Below the pieces are notes generated by a model. It ran no database searches. It was given only the letters and a program-made list of their open reading frames with translations, and was not told where the DNA came from. A stretch of 64,000 nt of DNA. Source: Candidatus Rokuibacteriota bacterium. Its GTDB lineage: Bacteria; Methylomirabilota; Methylomirabilia; Rokubacteriales; CSP1-6. The position numbers were made by a program, and so were the translations under genes. The DNA lies in NCBI GenBank assembly GCA_003220345.1, contig QHSC01000082.1, positions 22,398 to 86,397 on the forward strand, in the 5' to 3' direction. Below, in pieces: positions 8,248 to 15,732 of the stretch (within the stretch, counting starts at the first letter, position 1; each line of letters begins with the position of its first letter).

Positions 8248-9190
8248 AGCGCACGCGCGGATCGAGGACGCCGTACAGCATGTCCACGGTGAGGTTGGAC
8301 AGGATGACCACGACGGCGATGAACATGACCAGGTTCTGCACGATCGGGTAGTCGCGCCACGAGATGGCCTGGACGAGAAAGCGCGCCACGCCGGGGAGAT
8401 TGAACACGGTCTCCGTCACCACAAGCCCCCCGATGAGGAAGGCGAACTCGATGCCGATCACCGTCACCACGGGCAGGATGGCGTTCTTGAGCGCGTGGCT
8501 CCAGATCACGGTCTTCTCGGCCTGCCCCTTGGCGCGCGCCGTCCGGATGTAGTCTTCGCGCATGACCTCGAGGAGCGCGGAGCGGGTGATGCGCATCATG
8601 AGCGCCGAGGAGCGGTACCCGACGGCGAGCGCGGGGAGCAGGAACTGGATCGCGTGGAGCGGGAAGTTCTCCCACGGGGACACGTAGGTCACGGGGGGAA
8701 TCCAGCCGATCCAGGCGACGAGGACGAGGATGATGACCATGGCCAGCCAGAAGGACGGCATGGAAAGCCCGGCCAGGCTCACCACGCGGAGGGCATAGTC
8801 GAGGGCGGTATCCTGGCGGACGGCGCTGATCACGCCCGTGGGCACGCCCAGGAGCACGGCGATGATGAGGGAGAGCACCGCGAGCTCCACGGTGACCGGG
8901 ATGAGGGGCCGGATGATCTCCCACGCGGGAAGATCGTAGCGGTACGACTTGCCCAGGTCTCCCACGCACAGGTGCCGGATCCAGTCGACGTACTGCACCC
9001 AGAGGGGCCGATCGAGACCGAGCTCCTTCTCGATGGCCACGCGCTCGGACGGGTTGACGTACCCTCCCGTCGAGAAGAGGATGTCGACGATATCGCCCGG
9101 GGCCAGGCGCAGGAGGACGAAGATCACCAGCGACATCCCGAACAGCGTCAGCGCCGCGATGCCGAGACGCTGGGCGAGATAGGTTTTCAC
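8237..9190 (-). CDS. Peptide/nickel-type ABC transporter permease, DppB family (317 aa)
   Basis: Inner-membrane permease paired with the DppC-type gene downstream. The N-terminus LAQRLGIAALTLFGMSLVIF and the following LRLAPGD motif are typical of DppB-type subunits, as is ELGLDRPLWVQYVDWI. The core has the coupling loop YIRTARAKGQAEKTVIWSHAL and ends in DPRVRYG. It starts 10 bases after the binding-protein gene stops. Confidence 0.92.
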   Translation of the reverse strand: MKTYLAQRLGIAALTLFGMSLVIFVLLRLAPGDIVDILFSTGGYVNPSERVAIEKELGLDRPLWVQYVDWIRHLCVGDLGKSYRYDLPAWEIIRPLIPVTVELAVLSLIIAVLLGVPTGVISAVRQDTALDYALRVVSLAGLSMPSFWLAMVIILVLVAWIGWIPPVTYVSPWENFPLHAIQFLLPALAVGYRSSALMMRITRSALLEVMREDYIRTARAKGQAEKTVIWSHALKNAILPVVTVIGIEFAFLIGGLVVTETVFNLPGVARFLVQAISWRDYPIVQNLVMFIAVVVILSNLTVDMLYGVLDPRVRYGG

Positions 9191-9200
9191 TTCCCGGGGT

Positions 9201-10805
9201 CTACTTGTCGCGCCACACGTCCGTCATGCGGCCGAAGTTGTAGATGTTGTTGTGGGGAATCATGTTGTGGACGTGGGGCCACACCGTGAAGTAGTCGAGC
9301 TTCCAGTCAAGAATCGGTCGTGCCGCATCTTCCTCGAGCTTCTTCTGCAGCGCCGCGAGCATCTCGAGCCGCTTCTGCGGATTGAGCTCCTGTGACTGCT
9401 GGTCGATCATCTTCATCACGGTCTCGTTGCAGTACTGGCTGTAGTTGCGCGGCGAGCCGCACGCGTAGTTCTCGTAGAAGTTGGCGTCGGGGTCGTCGAC
9501 GCCGAGGCCCGTCAGGTTGGCCCCGATCTGGTAGTCGCCGCGCGTGGCCATGGCGTGCCACTGCGCCGTCTCCACCTGCTTGAGCGTCGCCTCGATCCCG
9601 ACCTGTTTCAGCTCGTTGATCACGAAGGAGGTCATGTCCACGTAGACGGCGATGGCCCGCGTGACGATCTCCACCTTGAGCGGCTTCTCGGGCGTGTGGC
9701 CGGCCTCCGCCATCAGCTTGCGCGCCTTGTCCTTCATGTCGGCGGGCTTGCCGTAGCCGGGGAGCGGCTGGAGGCCCGGCTCGGGGAGGCCCCAGACGCC
9801 CCAGGGCTTGGGCGCCAGCGAGGCGCCGAGAACGGCGCCGCCCTGGTGCACGGCCTGGATGAGGCCGCGGCGGTCGATGGCGTAGCTCACGGCCAGACGG
9901 ATCTTGGGATTGTCGAAGGGCGGCTTCTTGACGTTCATGATGATGTTATCGCTGACCGTCTGCCCGACCGGCGTGACCACGAGCTGCGGCACCGCCTTCT
10001 TGAGCTGCTCGGAGGCGGTCTTGGTCGTCTCGCCCGGGAAGGACACGTCGAGCTTACCCGCCTGGAGGGCGGAGACGCGGGTGCCGCGGTTCTCGATCAC
10101 CACGTAGCGAAGGGTGTCGAGGTAGGGGCGGCCCTTGATGAAGTAGTCGGGGTTCTTCACGTAGTCGACGTACTCGCCCTTGCGCCATTCCTTCACCTTG
10201 AAGGGCCCCGTGCCCACGCAACCGGTGCGATAGCTGGCCGGGGGCACGTGGGCGGCATAGATCGGGGTATAGCCCGAGGCGAGCATGAGCAGCAGCGAGG
10301 GCTGGGGGCGCTTGAGCCGGAAGACGACGGTGTGCGGATCGGCGGCCTCCACGGCCTCGATGTTGGCGTACCAGTCCTTGCGCGGATTGATGCGAAGCTT
10401 GGCTTGGGCCTCGGGCGCCTCGCGGAGCATGTCGAAGGTGAACTTGACGTCGCGCGAGGTGAACGGCTTGCCGTCGTGCCACTTCACGTCCTTGCGCAGG
10501 AAGAAGACGAGGTTTCTGAAATTGTCCTGCCACGACCACTTTTCCGCCAGCTCGGGCACGAGAGTCTCGAGACTCTCCGTGCGCTTCAGCTGGTCGAAAA
10601 AGACGAGGTTGTTGAAGCACGGGAGCGACGGATAGCTCGTGGAGATGGTCGACGTCTCGTGCACCGCGAAGCCCTGGGACAGGTCTTCGCGCAGCATGAT
10701 ATTGAGGTGGCCCCCAGGCTTCGGTGTCTGGGCGTAGGCGTTCGTGGCGAGGCTGGTGACGGCCACGGCTGCCCACAAGGCCGCGGCAATACGGAAACGC
10801 ATCAT
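9201..10805 (-). CDS. Extracellular solute-binding protein, family 5 (534 aa)
   Basis: Periplasmic receptor of a DppA/OppA-type importer. A Sec signal peptide covers about residues 1-24 (MMRFRIAAALWAAVAVTSLA, cut after AYA). The mature chain starts TPKPGGHLNIML and has family 5 features such as WHDGKPFTSRDVKFTFDM and YDYVKNPDYF-like segments. The ATG at 10803-10805 has GGAGG seven bases upstream; the frame upstream of it is not signal-like. First gene of a run with two permeases and an amidase. The ligand (peptide, amide or other) is not predictable. Confidence 0.92.
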   Translation of the reverse strand: MMRFRIAAALWAAVAVTSLATNAYAQTPKPGGHLNIMLREDLSQGFAVHETSTISTSYPSLPCFNNLVFFDQLKRTESLETLVPELAEKWSWQDNFRNLVFFLRKDVKWHDGKPFTSRDVKFTFDMLREAPEAQAKLRINPRKDWYANIEAVEAADPHTVVFRLKRPQPSLLLMLASGYTPIYAAHVPPASYRTGCVGTGPFKVKEWRKGEYVDYVKNPDYFIKGRPYLDTLRYVVIENRGTRVSALQAGKLDVSFPGETTKTASEQLKKAVPQLVVTPVGQTVSDNIIMNVKKPPFDNPKIRLAVSYAIDRRGLIQAVHQGGAVLGASLAPKPWGVWGLPEPGLQPLPGYGKPADMKDKARKLMAEAGHTPEKPLKVEIVTRAIAVYVDMTSFVINELKQVGIEATLKQVETAQWHAMATRGDYQIGANLTGLGVDDPDANFYENYACGSPRNYSQYCNETVMKMIDQQSQELNPQKRLEMLAALQKKLEEDAARPILDWKLDYFTVWPHVHNMIPHNNIYNFGRMTDVWRDK

Positions 10806-10934
10806 CGTGTTCCCTCCCTGCGAGTGTGTCGGCACCGTGCTAGTCCTCTTGGTGGGAGAACCGCGGACGTGGTCGGGGAAGAGTTCCTCGGCACAGGGCA
10901 ATATACGCGAAAGGCACCCGCGCTCTCAACCTAC

Positions 10935-11063
10935 GAAGCCCTGGCAGGGGCCGGGGAAGCCCTGGCAGGGGCCAGGGGAAGCCCTCGCAGGGGCCAGGGG
11001 AAAAGCCCATCGCAGGGGCCGGGGAAGCCCTCGCAGGTGCCGGGGGGAGCCCTGGCGGGCCGT
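10935..11063. repeat. Degenerate 21-24-bp tandem repeat, about six copies
   Basis: Six head-to-tail units of about GAAGCCCTGGCAGGGGCCGGG; copies vary from 21 to 24 bp by small insertions and CTGG/CTCG swaps. Each unit contains a mini-palindrome CCCT-ggc-AGGG, kept in at least three copies. It occupies the 406-bp gene-free stretch 10806-11211, upstream of the binding-protein gene. Confidence 0.85.
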
Positions 11064-11069
11064 GAGACT

Positions 11070-11097
11070 ACCCTGGCATGGGCGGGATCACCAGGGT
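11070..11097. repeat. Inverted repeat next to the tandem array
   Basis: ACCCTGG (11070-11076) and CCAGGGT (11091-11097) form a perfect 7-bp stem with a 14-base loop just past the last tandem unit. The rest of 11098-11211 shows no gene or clear signal. Confidence 0.45.
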
Positions 11098-11211
11098 GGG
11101 CGCCCGGCATTGCCCCGGCAGGGCGCTGTCAGTACCCCACCAGAACCGGCTCGCCCTGATAGTCAGCGAGAGACGTTACGCGACGCGTTACCTCATGAAT
11201 CCACGCCGCGG

Positions 11212-11547
11212 TCACGCTCGAGTCGAAAGTAGCCACATGACGCGGATCTCCGTCGTCACCAGCTCCGGACCGCGCTTTTCCTGAACCGCCTCGACGCGGT
11301 CACCGATCCGAAGCTCGGCCAACGAGATGGGATACCCGTCCACCCCGTAGAGGGCGGTGGTGGCCTCGTCAATCTCGATGAGCCCGGCGACGTCCCCCGG
11401 CGCGATGAGCAGGCTTCCCTTCCGTCCATCGTTTTCTGTGACGACGCCGCTGCGACACGTCGAGCTCGAATCGGGATCAGGGCGTCGCGTGGTCAGCGCG
11501 AGAAGACCGGCGAAGGGCCAGCCCGCGACCAGCACCCGGCAGTTCAT
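11212..11547 (-). CDS. Small secreted protein, DUF5666/OB-fold-like (111 aa)
   Basis: Not firmly recognised. The N-terminus (CRVLVAGWPFAGLLALTT) is short and hydrophobic, like a signal or anchor. The body alternates beta-like strands: GVVTENDGRKGSLLIAPG, LIEIDEATTALYG and SLAELRIGDRVEAVQ then EIRVMW. The GxV...SLAELRIGDRVEV plan resembles small DUF5666-type beta-barrel domains, a resemblance by eye only. Its ATG (11545-11547) overlaps the MucR stop as ATGA, so it is translationally coupled to the regulator. Third gene of a three-gene unit. Confidence 0.6.
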   Translation of the reverse strand: MNCRVLVAGWPFAGLLALTTRRPDPDSSSTCRSGVVTENDGRKGSLLIAPGDVAGLIEIDEATTALYGVDGYPISLAELRIGDRVEAVQEKRGPELVTTEIRVMWLLSTRA

Positions 11548-11972
11548 GGGCTGGCCCGCCCGCTCGTCCGCCGCGCGTCGCGCCGGGTCAGCAGCTCCTC
11601 GAGCGCAACGGGACGCGAGCCGCCACGACGGCGGAGCTCCGGCTCGGCCACGATGGGCCGCCGCCGGATGCGCAGGGCCAGTCCGTTGCGCACGGCCCGC
11701 TCCGCGTAGAAGCGGAGGAGCCAGCGGCACATGAGGGGACGTCGGCGGTTGTAGCCGAACTTTCGCTTGTAGTCGGCCGCGGACGTCTGGTGTCCCTGCA
11801 GGTGGGTATTGGTCAGCTGCCGGAACGCCCCCCCGCAGATGAGGCAGATGATCCGCTCCTCCTCGATGGCCTGGCGAGGATCCACCTTGAGGGCGGCCAG
11901 CCACTCCGCCGATCGCGGCCGTGGAGCAGGCGGGAGATGACGCATAGCCATGGCGGCGACCAGGGCGCTCAT
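11544..11972 (-). CDS. Ros/MucR family zinc-finger transcriptional regulator (142 aa)
   Basis: DNA-binding regulator with a prokaryotic C2H2-type finger. Ligands are Cys43 and Cys46 (CLICG), His57 and His61 (NTHLQGH), followed by the family signature YKRKFGYNRRRPLMC. I start it at the ATG 11970-11972, which overlaps the preceding peptide's TGA and has GGAGG seven bases upstream; the longer frame from 12020 lacks this. The Arg-rich C-terminal tail (LRIRRRPIVAEPELRRRGG) is longer than in Ros. MucR proteins control exopolysaccharide, motility and cell-cycle genes in Alphaproteobacteria; targets here are unknown. Confidence 0.85.
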   Translation of the reverse strand: MSALVAAMAMRHLPPAPRPRSAEWLAALKVDPRQAIEEERIICLICGGAFRQLTNTHLQGHQTSAADYKRKFGYNRRRPLMCRWLLRFYAERAVRNGLALRIRRRPIVAEPELRRRGGSRPVALEELLTRRDARRTSGRASP

Positions 11973-12091
11973 CGCGCGGCCTCCGCGGCATGCTCGACCC
12001 GCATCAAGATGGCCTGCCATTCCCTGACGGCCACGAGCAGATAGACTGCCAGCCCTCCACCCAACACCGTCCGCCGTCGAATCATCGTCAT
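11969..12091 (-). CDS. 40-aa small membrane peptide coupled to MucR
   Basis: Short gene with a Shine-Dalgarno sequence (GAGAGGAG, seven bases before the ATG at 12089-12091). The peptide begins MTMIRRRTVLGGGLAVYLLV, with positive charges followed by one hydrophobic helix (about residues 9-22) and an amphipathic tail. Its TGA overlaps the MucR ATG (ATGA), so its translation should set that of MucR. No homologue is recognised. It could be a membrane-bound partner or simply a coupling leader peptide. Confidence 0.55.
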   Translation of the reverse strand: MTMIRRRTVLGGGLAVYLLVAVREWQAILMRVEHAAEAAR

Positions 12092-12149
12092 GACGTGCTC
12101 CTCTCGAGAACGTGTAAGTCCCCCGCCGAAACGCGCGGGCATGGGTGCA

Positions 12150-12776
12150 CTACTGGACACGGACATTCGAGGACCGTTCCCCGCCCGCCCAGCGCTGAAC
12201 GAACTCATCCACGCGATCGATGGCCTTGTCGTCGCGCCCTGCCAGCTCGCGGGCGAAGCGGGCGCCCTGCTCGACCATGTCGCGATCGCCGAGCCGCGCG
12301 AAGGCGTCGGTGACGCGGAGGGTGCCCTCGAGCGAGCGAGCGTTCCGGGCCCGGACCATTGCGGAGAGATAGGCCCGGCGCGCCTCGTGCTCAATCCCGC
12401 TCCGCGCCCCCCTCGCCTCGCCGAGACGGAGGGCGCCGTCACCCACGGCCAGGAAGCCCTCCCAGGAGGGGCTGGCCAGCGCGGCCAGATCGGCCTTGTG
12501 ACGCGCCGTCGTCGCCGTGGAGAAGTCTCCGTGCGCGAGCGCGTCGTCCATATCGCGCAGGGGCGAGATCCACGGCGCCTCCTCCTTCGCCGAGGGGTCG
12601 CCCACCCGCGCGAGGGTCATCTCGAGCGCGGCGAGAACCGCCGCGACGGCCAGGAGCAAGTAGAGGACGATGCGTCGCAGGAGGTCGGCCTCCACGGCGC
12701 TCCTCTCAAGGCGGCTGAAGGTCCCGCGGTCGACCATTGCTGTGGGGGCCCGGTTCTGTCGCACGTCAGCGTCCAT
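12150..12776 (-). CDS. Membrane-anchored protein of unknown function (208 aa)
   Basis: Unrecognised. With the ATG at 12774-12776 (preceded by GAGAGGAACGCC) it has about 35 cytoplasmic residues, one helix (IVLYLLLAVAAVLAALEM) and an alpha-helical periplasmic part with Ala- and Arg-rich repeats of TPR-like feel (KADLAALASPSWEGFLAVGD, AFARLGDRDMVEQGARFARE). The start is ambiguous. The 81-bp start region is tandemly duplicated, giving a further start with its own Shine-Dalgarno (GTG 12693-12695). Longer in-frame starts at 12845 (ATG) and 12884 (GTG) have no clear ribosome site. It lies 58 bases upstream of the MucR trio and is probably co-transcribed. Confidence 0.6.
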   Translation of the reverse strand: MDADVRQNRAPTAMVDRGTFSRLERSAVEADLLRRIVLYLLLAVAAVLAALEMTLARVGDPSAKEEAPWISPLRDMDDALAHGDFSTATTARHKADLAALASPSWEGFLAVGDGALRLGEARGARSGIEHEARRAYLSAMVRARNARSLEGTLRVTDAFARLGDRDMVEQGARFARELAGRDDKAIDRVDEFVQRWAGGERSSNVRVQ

Positions 12777-12852
12777 GGCGTTCCTCTCGCGGGCGCTCGA
12801 CGTCCCGCTCTCGACCGTTTCCGTGGGAGCCTGGCTCTGTCGCATGCCGCTA
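12691..12852. repeat. Tandem 81-bp duplication covering a translation start
   Basis: Segments 12691-12771 and 12772-12852 are diverged direct copies in phase (27 codons). Both encode the pattern RQxxAPTxxVxxGT and a Shine-Dalgarno-plus-start (GAGAGGA-x-CGCC followed by ATG or GTG). Confidence 0.8.
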
Positions 12853-12985
12853 CAGTTCGCAAGTCGGGTGCCACAAAGAATCACTTGCAGATCAGCCAGT
12901 TGCGGTGGTCAGCGGAGGTGGGCAGTGGTCAAGTGGTACGAAGCTGAGCAGTGAATTGAGCAGTAAGGATACTCGTAGCGGCGCG

Positions 12986-13289
12986 ATGGATCCGCTGGCT
13001 GACCTCGTGGGCGAGAGCGCGACCTTCGATGCGGTCCGGCTCAGATCCGACGCCTTCTCGCGCGGCGAGAGAAGGGGCGGCGCCTGCCCTCCATCCTCCT
13101 CACGGGAGAGACGAGCTCGGGCTCACGGGAGAGACGGGCTCGGGCAAAGGTCTGGTCGCCCGCACCATCCATCGCGGGGGTCCCTGCGGGGGCGGGCCGT
13201 TCGTCGACGTCAACTGCGCGGCGATTCCAGACAACTTGCTCGAGGCCGAGCTCTTCGGCTTCGAGCGCGGGCCTGACCGGCGCGCACCG
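12986..13289 (+). pseudogene. Remnant of a sigma54-dependent (NtrC-type) activator AAA+ domain
   Basis: Pieces of one AAA+ enhancer-binding protein lie in successive frames. [12 protein letters not shown] starts at the ATG 12986. [10 protein letters not shown] is in a second frame around 13087-13113. [17 protein letters not shown] (Walker A) and [22 protein letters not shown] are in a third. LTGAH, the end of the GAFTGA loop, appears near 13275-13289 after an apparent 2-base loss. One frameshift is explained by a 23-bp tandem duplication (13099-13121 and 13122-13144) inside the Walker A coding region. Nothing after the GAFTGA loop remains: no Walker B, no HTH. It cannot make a working activator. 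Confidence 0.85.
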
Positions 13290-13486
13290 ATCAAAAGCCG
13301 GCCTGTTTTGGTGTTTCTTCCACCACACGCGATTGAACTCTCCGCCCTCTTCGAAGAAGGCCTTCACCTCGTTCAGGGGGAAGGCCGTACGGGCCGCGGA
13401 ACAGGGCCCACTCCGCTCGCTCCGGTGCTTCATGTAGCCGCGCGGCTCCGAGCGTCCCCTCGCCCACGCGTGTCGGGACGCGATGC
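13290..13486. other. Gene-free stretch after the sigma54 activator wreck
   Basis: No complete gene is visible. The minus strand 13290-13433 reads as a plausible protein scrap ([20 protein letters not shown]) without ribosome site or proper end. It may be the debris of a second gene joined to the activator remnant. Confidence 0.3.
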
Positions 13487-13492
13487 TATACT
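13487..13492 (+). promoter_or_regulatory. -10 box (TATACT) just before the CPBP gene
   Basis: TGC-TATACT resembles an extended -10 element and ends 8 bases before the ATG at 13501, with no Shine-Dalgarno between. A leaderless transcript is likely. No good -35 is seen. Confidence 0.5.
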
Positions 13493-13500
13493 GCCGCCGC

Positions 13501-14946
13501 ATGTCCGGCCTCGAGTCCGACCAACTTCCCCTTCCCTCACCGCCTGCGCCCGCCGCGCCCCGCCCGTTCTTCCGTCCGTGGGTGACGTGGCTCCACACGG
13601 TGTTCGTCCTCCTCATCACCGGCTATCTCCTGCACATCGGGGGCGGCGGACCCCTCGATCACCTTCAATCGCCGGAGGATTCCCTCGAGCGGTTGACGGA
13701 ACGCGAGATGGACGCGCGGGTAGCCCTGGCCCGTGCCACCCCGATCGAGCGCCGTCTCTATTCCGCGCTGTCGAGCGGCGACGAAGGGCTCGAGGACTGG
13801 ATCCGCTGGCACGACGAGCTGGCCCAGGCGGTGGACTCGCCCGAAGTGGAGCTCGAACGCTTCATCCTGATCGGTGAGGCCAAGCAGACCGACGCCCTCC
13901 GCGAAGGGCTCGAGCAGTGGGACCGTCCGGGTGACGAGGTCGCGAACATGAAGCACTGGCTCGCCGCGGCCTACCTCGTGCCCGCGCTCGACCGCTCCAC
14001 CGCGCGAACCCTCATCACCGAGGTGCGGGACACCCTCCCGGCGGGCTGGTTCGCGGATACCCTGGTGGCGCACATGGCCGAGCGCGCAGGCGATGCCGTG
14101 TCACGCGCCCAGGCAGAGTCGGCCATGGTGACGCGGGGGACCGCCCTCCTGGGCCGCTGGCGCGCGCTCGAAGCGGGCGGGCTCGTCGTGGTCCTGACCG
14201 GGCTCGCGGGACTGACCGCCATGCTCGTCGCCCGTCCCGACCTGCGCATCGCCAATGCGCGCATGCCGGAGGATTTCTCGCTCCTCGAAGGATACGGCCT
14301 GTTCATCCGCGGCGCCCTGGGCTTTCTCGCCGCCGGCATCGCGCTCGGCCTCACCATCCCTTCGGGCAGCGCCCTCGAGATCCTGACGGGGCCGGCAACG
14401 GCGGCGCCCATCGTGCTGCTGACGCTCTGGTACGTGCGCTCGCGGGGGCTCCCGCTCACCGAGGCCCTCGGTCTGCGACCGGCCGCCCACACCCTGCCGA
14501 AGCTGGCGTGGGTCAGCATCACTCTCGTGGGCGTGGCCATCGCCGGCGAGACCGTCGCGAGCTTCGCTCTGGATACCCTTCACCTGAGCGCGCACTGGGC
14601 CGACGGCCTCCAGGAAAACCTCATCTGGGGCTCATGGGGTACGGTGGCGCGAGAGACGGTGGACGCGGTCTTCTGGGCCCCCCTCGCGGAGGAGATCGGA
14701 TTCCGCGGCGTGCTCTATCCGGCGCTGCGCACGCGGTGGGGCGCGGGGGCGGCGGCCGCGGCGTCGGCCGCCCTCTTCGCCGCGGCCCATGGCTACGGCG
14801 TGGCGGGTTTCGCGGCCGTCTTCTGGAGCGGCCTTCTCTGGGCGTGGGCGTATGAGCGGACGGGAAGCATTCTGCCGGGTCTCGCCGCCCACGCCTTCAG
14901 CAACGCGGCGGCCACGGCCGGCGTCGTCCTCCTCCTCCGTCTCTAG
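13501..14946 (+). CDS. CPBP family intramembrane metalloprotease (481 aa)
   Basis: Membrane protein with the CAAX-protease/bacteriocin-processing (ABI) fold. The C-terminal catalytic region has EEIGFRG (Glu397, Glu398, Arg402), a His in AAAHGYG (430) and His464 in HAFSNA, the conserved motif set of the family. The N-terminal 150 residues are mostly soluble and helical, after one early helix (about residues 34-48), and are longer than usual for the family. The start at 13501 is chosen because the -10 box overlaps an earlier in-frame ATG (13483). The gene stands alone and converges on the GlcG-type gene, the two stop codons sharing the bases CTAG. Confidence 0.88.
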   Translation: MSGLESDQLPLPSPPAPAAPRPFFRPWVTWLHTVFVLLITGYLLHIGGGGPLDHLQSPEDSLERLTEREMDARVALARATPIERRLYSALSSGDEGLEDWIRWHDELAQAVDSPEVELERFILIGEAKQTDALREGLEQWDRPGDEVANMKHWLAAAYLVPALDRSTARTLITEVRDTLPAGWFADTLVAHMAERAGDAVSRAQAESAMVTRGTALLGRWRALEAGGLVVVLTGLAGLTAMLVARPDLRIANARMPEDFSLLEGYGLFIRGALGFLAAGIALGLTIPSGSALEILTGPATAAPIVLLTLWYVRSRGLPLTEALGLRPAAHTLPKLAWVSITLVGVAIAGETVASFALDTLHLSAHWADGLQENLIWGSWGTVARETVDAVFWAPLAEEIGFRGVLYPALRTRWGAGAAAAASAALFAAAHGYGVAGFAAVFWSGLLWAWAYERTGSILPGLAAHAFSNAAATAGVVLLLRL

Positions 14947-15395
14947 AAAGACTTGCCTGCCTTCAAGGAGGCGAGGAAGGCCGCGATCCCCGCCTCGCCC
15001 ACCTGGGTATCCTGCTCGCCATTGCCTCCGCTGATTCCGACGCCACCCACCACGTCGCCCTCGACCTCGATGGGGAAGCCGCCGACGAAGATCGCGAACT
15101 TGCCCGGATGCATGGCGTGGATGCCAAAGGCTTCGTTGCCCGGCAGCGCGGGTCCCGACGGCGACGCGTTGAACTTGTGGGTGGCGCGGCGGTGACCGGC
15201 CGCGGTGAAGGCCTTGGCCATGGCGATCTCCACGCCCGTGATGCGTGCTCCCGTCATCCGGTGCAGGGCGATGAGATGCCCCCCGTCGTCACAGACGCAG
15301 ATGGTTTCCGCGACGCCGATGGCCTTGGCCCTCACCTCGGCGGCCTCCAGAATGATGCGCGCGTCCTCGAGCGTCAGCCGCTTGACCGTGATCAT
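14943..15395 (-). CDS. GlcG/HbpS-type heme-binding domain protein (150 aa)
   Basis: Small protein of the DUF336 (GlcG/HbpS) family. The typical elements are KRLTLEDARIILEAAEVRA at the N-terminus, VCDDGGHLIALHRMTGA, KAFTAA, GGFPIEVEGDVVGGVGISGG and a closing DTQVGEAG. Members bind heme or act as accessory factors in oxidative metabolism; here the exact role is unknown. The ATG at 15393-15395 has GAGGGA eight bases ahead. It is the last gene of a three-gene unit with a Rieske ferredoxin and a diiron-type protein, starting 25 bases after the ferredoxin. Confidence 0.85.
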   Translation of the reverse strand: MITVKRLTLEDARIILEAAEVRAKAIGVAETICVCDDGGHLIALHRMTGARITGVEIAMAKAFTAAGHRRATHKFNASPSGPALPGNEAFGIHAMHPGKFAIFVGGFPIEVEGDVVGGVGISGGNGEQDTQVGEAGIAAFLASLKAGKSF

Positions 15396-15420
15396 CCGTG
15401 CCGTCCCTCGTGGCCGCGGT

Positions 15421-15729
15421 TCATGGCATGTCCACCCAGACCTCCCCCGACTCGATCCTGACGGGATAGGTGGCAATGGCGCCGCCGCGGGCGGGCAAGA
15501 GGCATTGCCCGGAACGGACGTCGTACATCCAGCCGTGCCAGGGACAGGTCAACCTCGTCCCCCTGAGCACGCCCTCACCGAGCGGACCGCCCTGGTGCGA
15601 GCAGGTGCTGCCGCAGGCGTACACCTGGTCGCCGACTCGCGCGAGCACGACAGGCGTGCCCCCCACCTCCACCAGCTTGCAGCCGCCCGCCGGGAGATCC
15701 GCCAGTGAGGCGGCGCGCTGCTCGGCCAC
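15421..15729 (-). CDS. Rieske [2Fe-2S] ferredoxin (102 aa)
   Basis: Soluble Rieske-type electron carrier. The cluster ligands are Cys43-x-His45 (CSHQGGPL) and Cys62-x2-His65 (CPWHGW), the spacing of dioxygenase-type Rieske ferredoxins. There is no signal peptide or membrane anchor, and the length equals that of the BphF/NdoA group. It lies 3 bases downstream of a heme-oxygenase-like diiron protein gene and is therefore a likely electron donor to it (inference from position). Confidence 0.94.
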   Translation of the reverse strand: MAEQRAASLADLPAGGCKLVEVGGTPVVLARVGDQVYACGSTCSHQGGPLGEGVLRGTRLTCPWHGWMYDVRSGQCLLPARGGAIATYPVRIESGEVWVDMP

Positions 15730-15732
15730 CCT

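Noticed and set aside
13290..13433. Minus-strand fragment reading [20 protein letters not shown]
   Set aside because: Looks protein-like but has no ribosome site and no natural C-terminus; could not be tied to a family, so only noted as debris.
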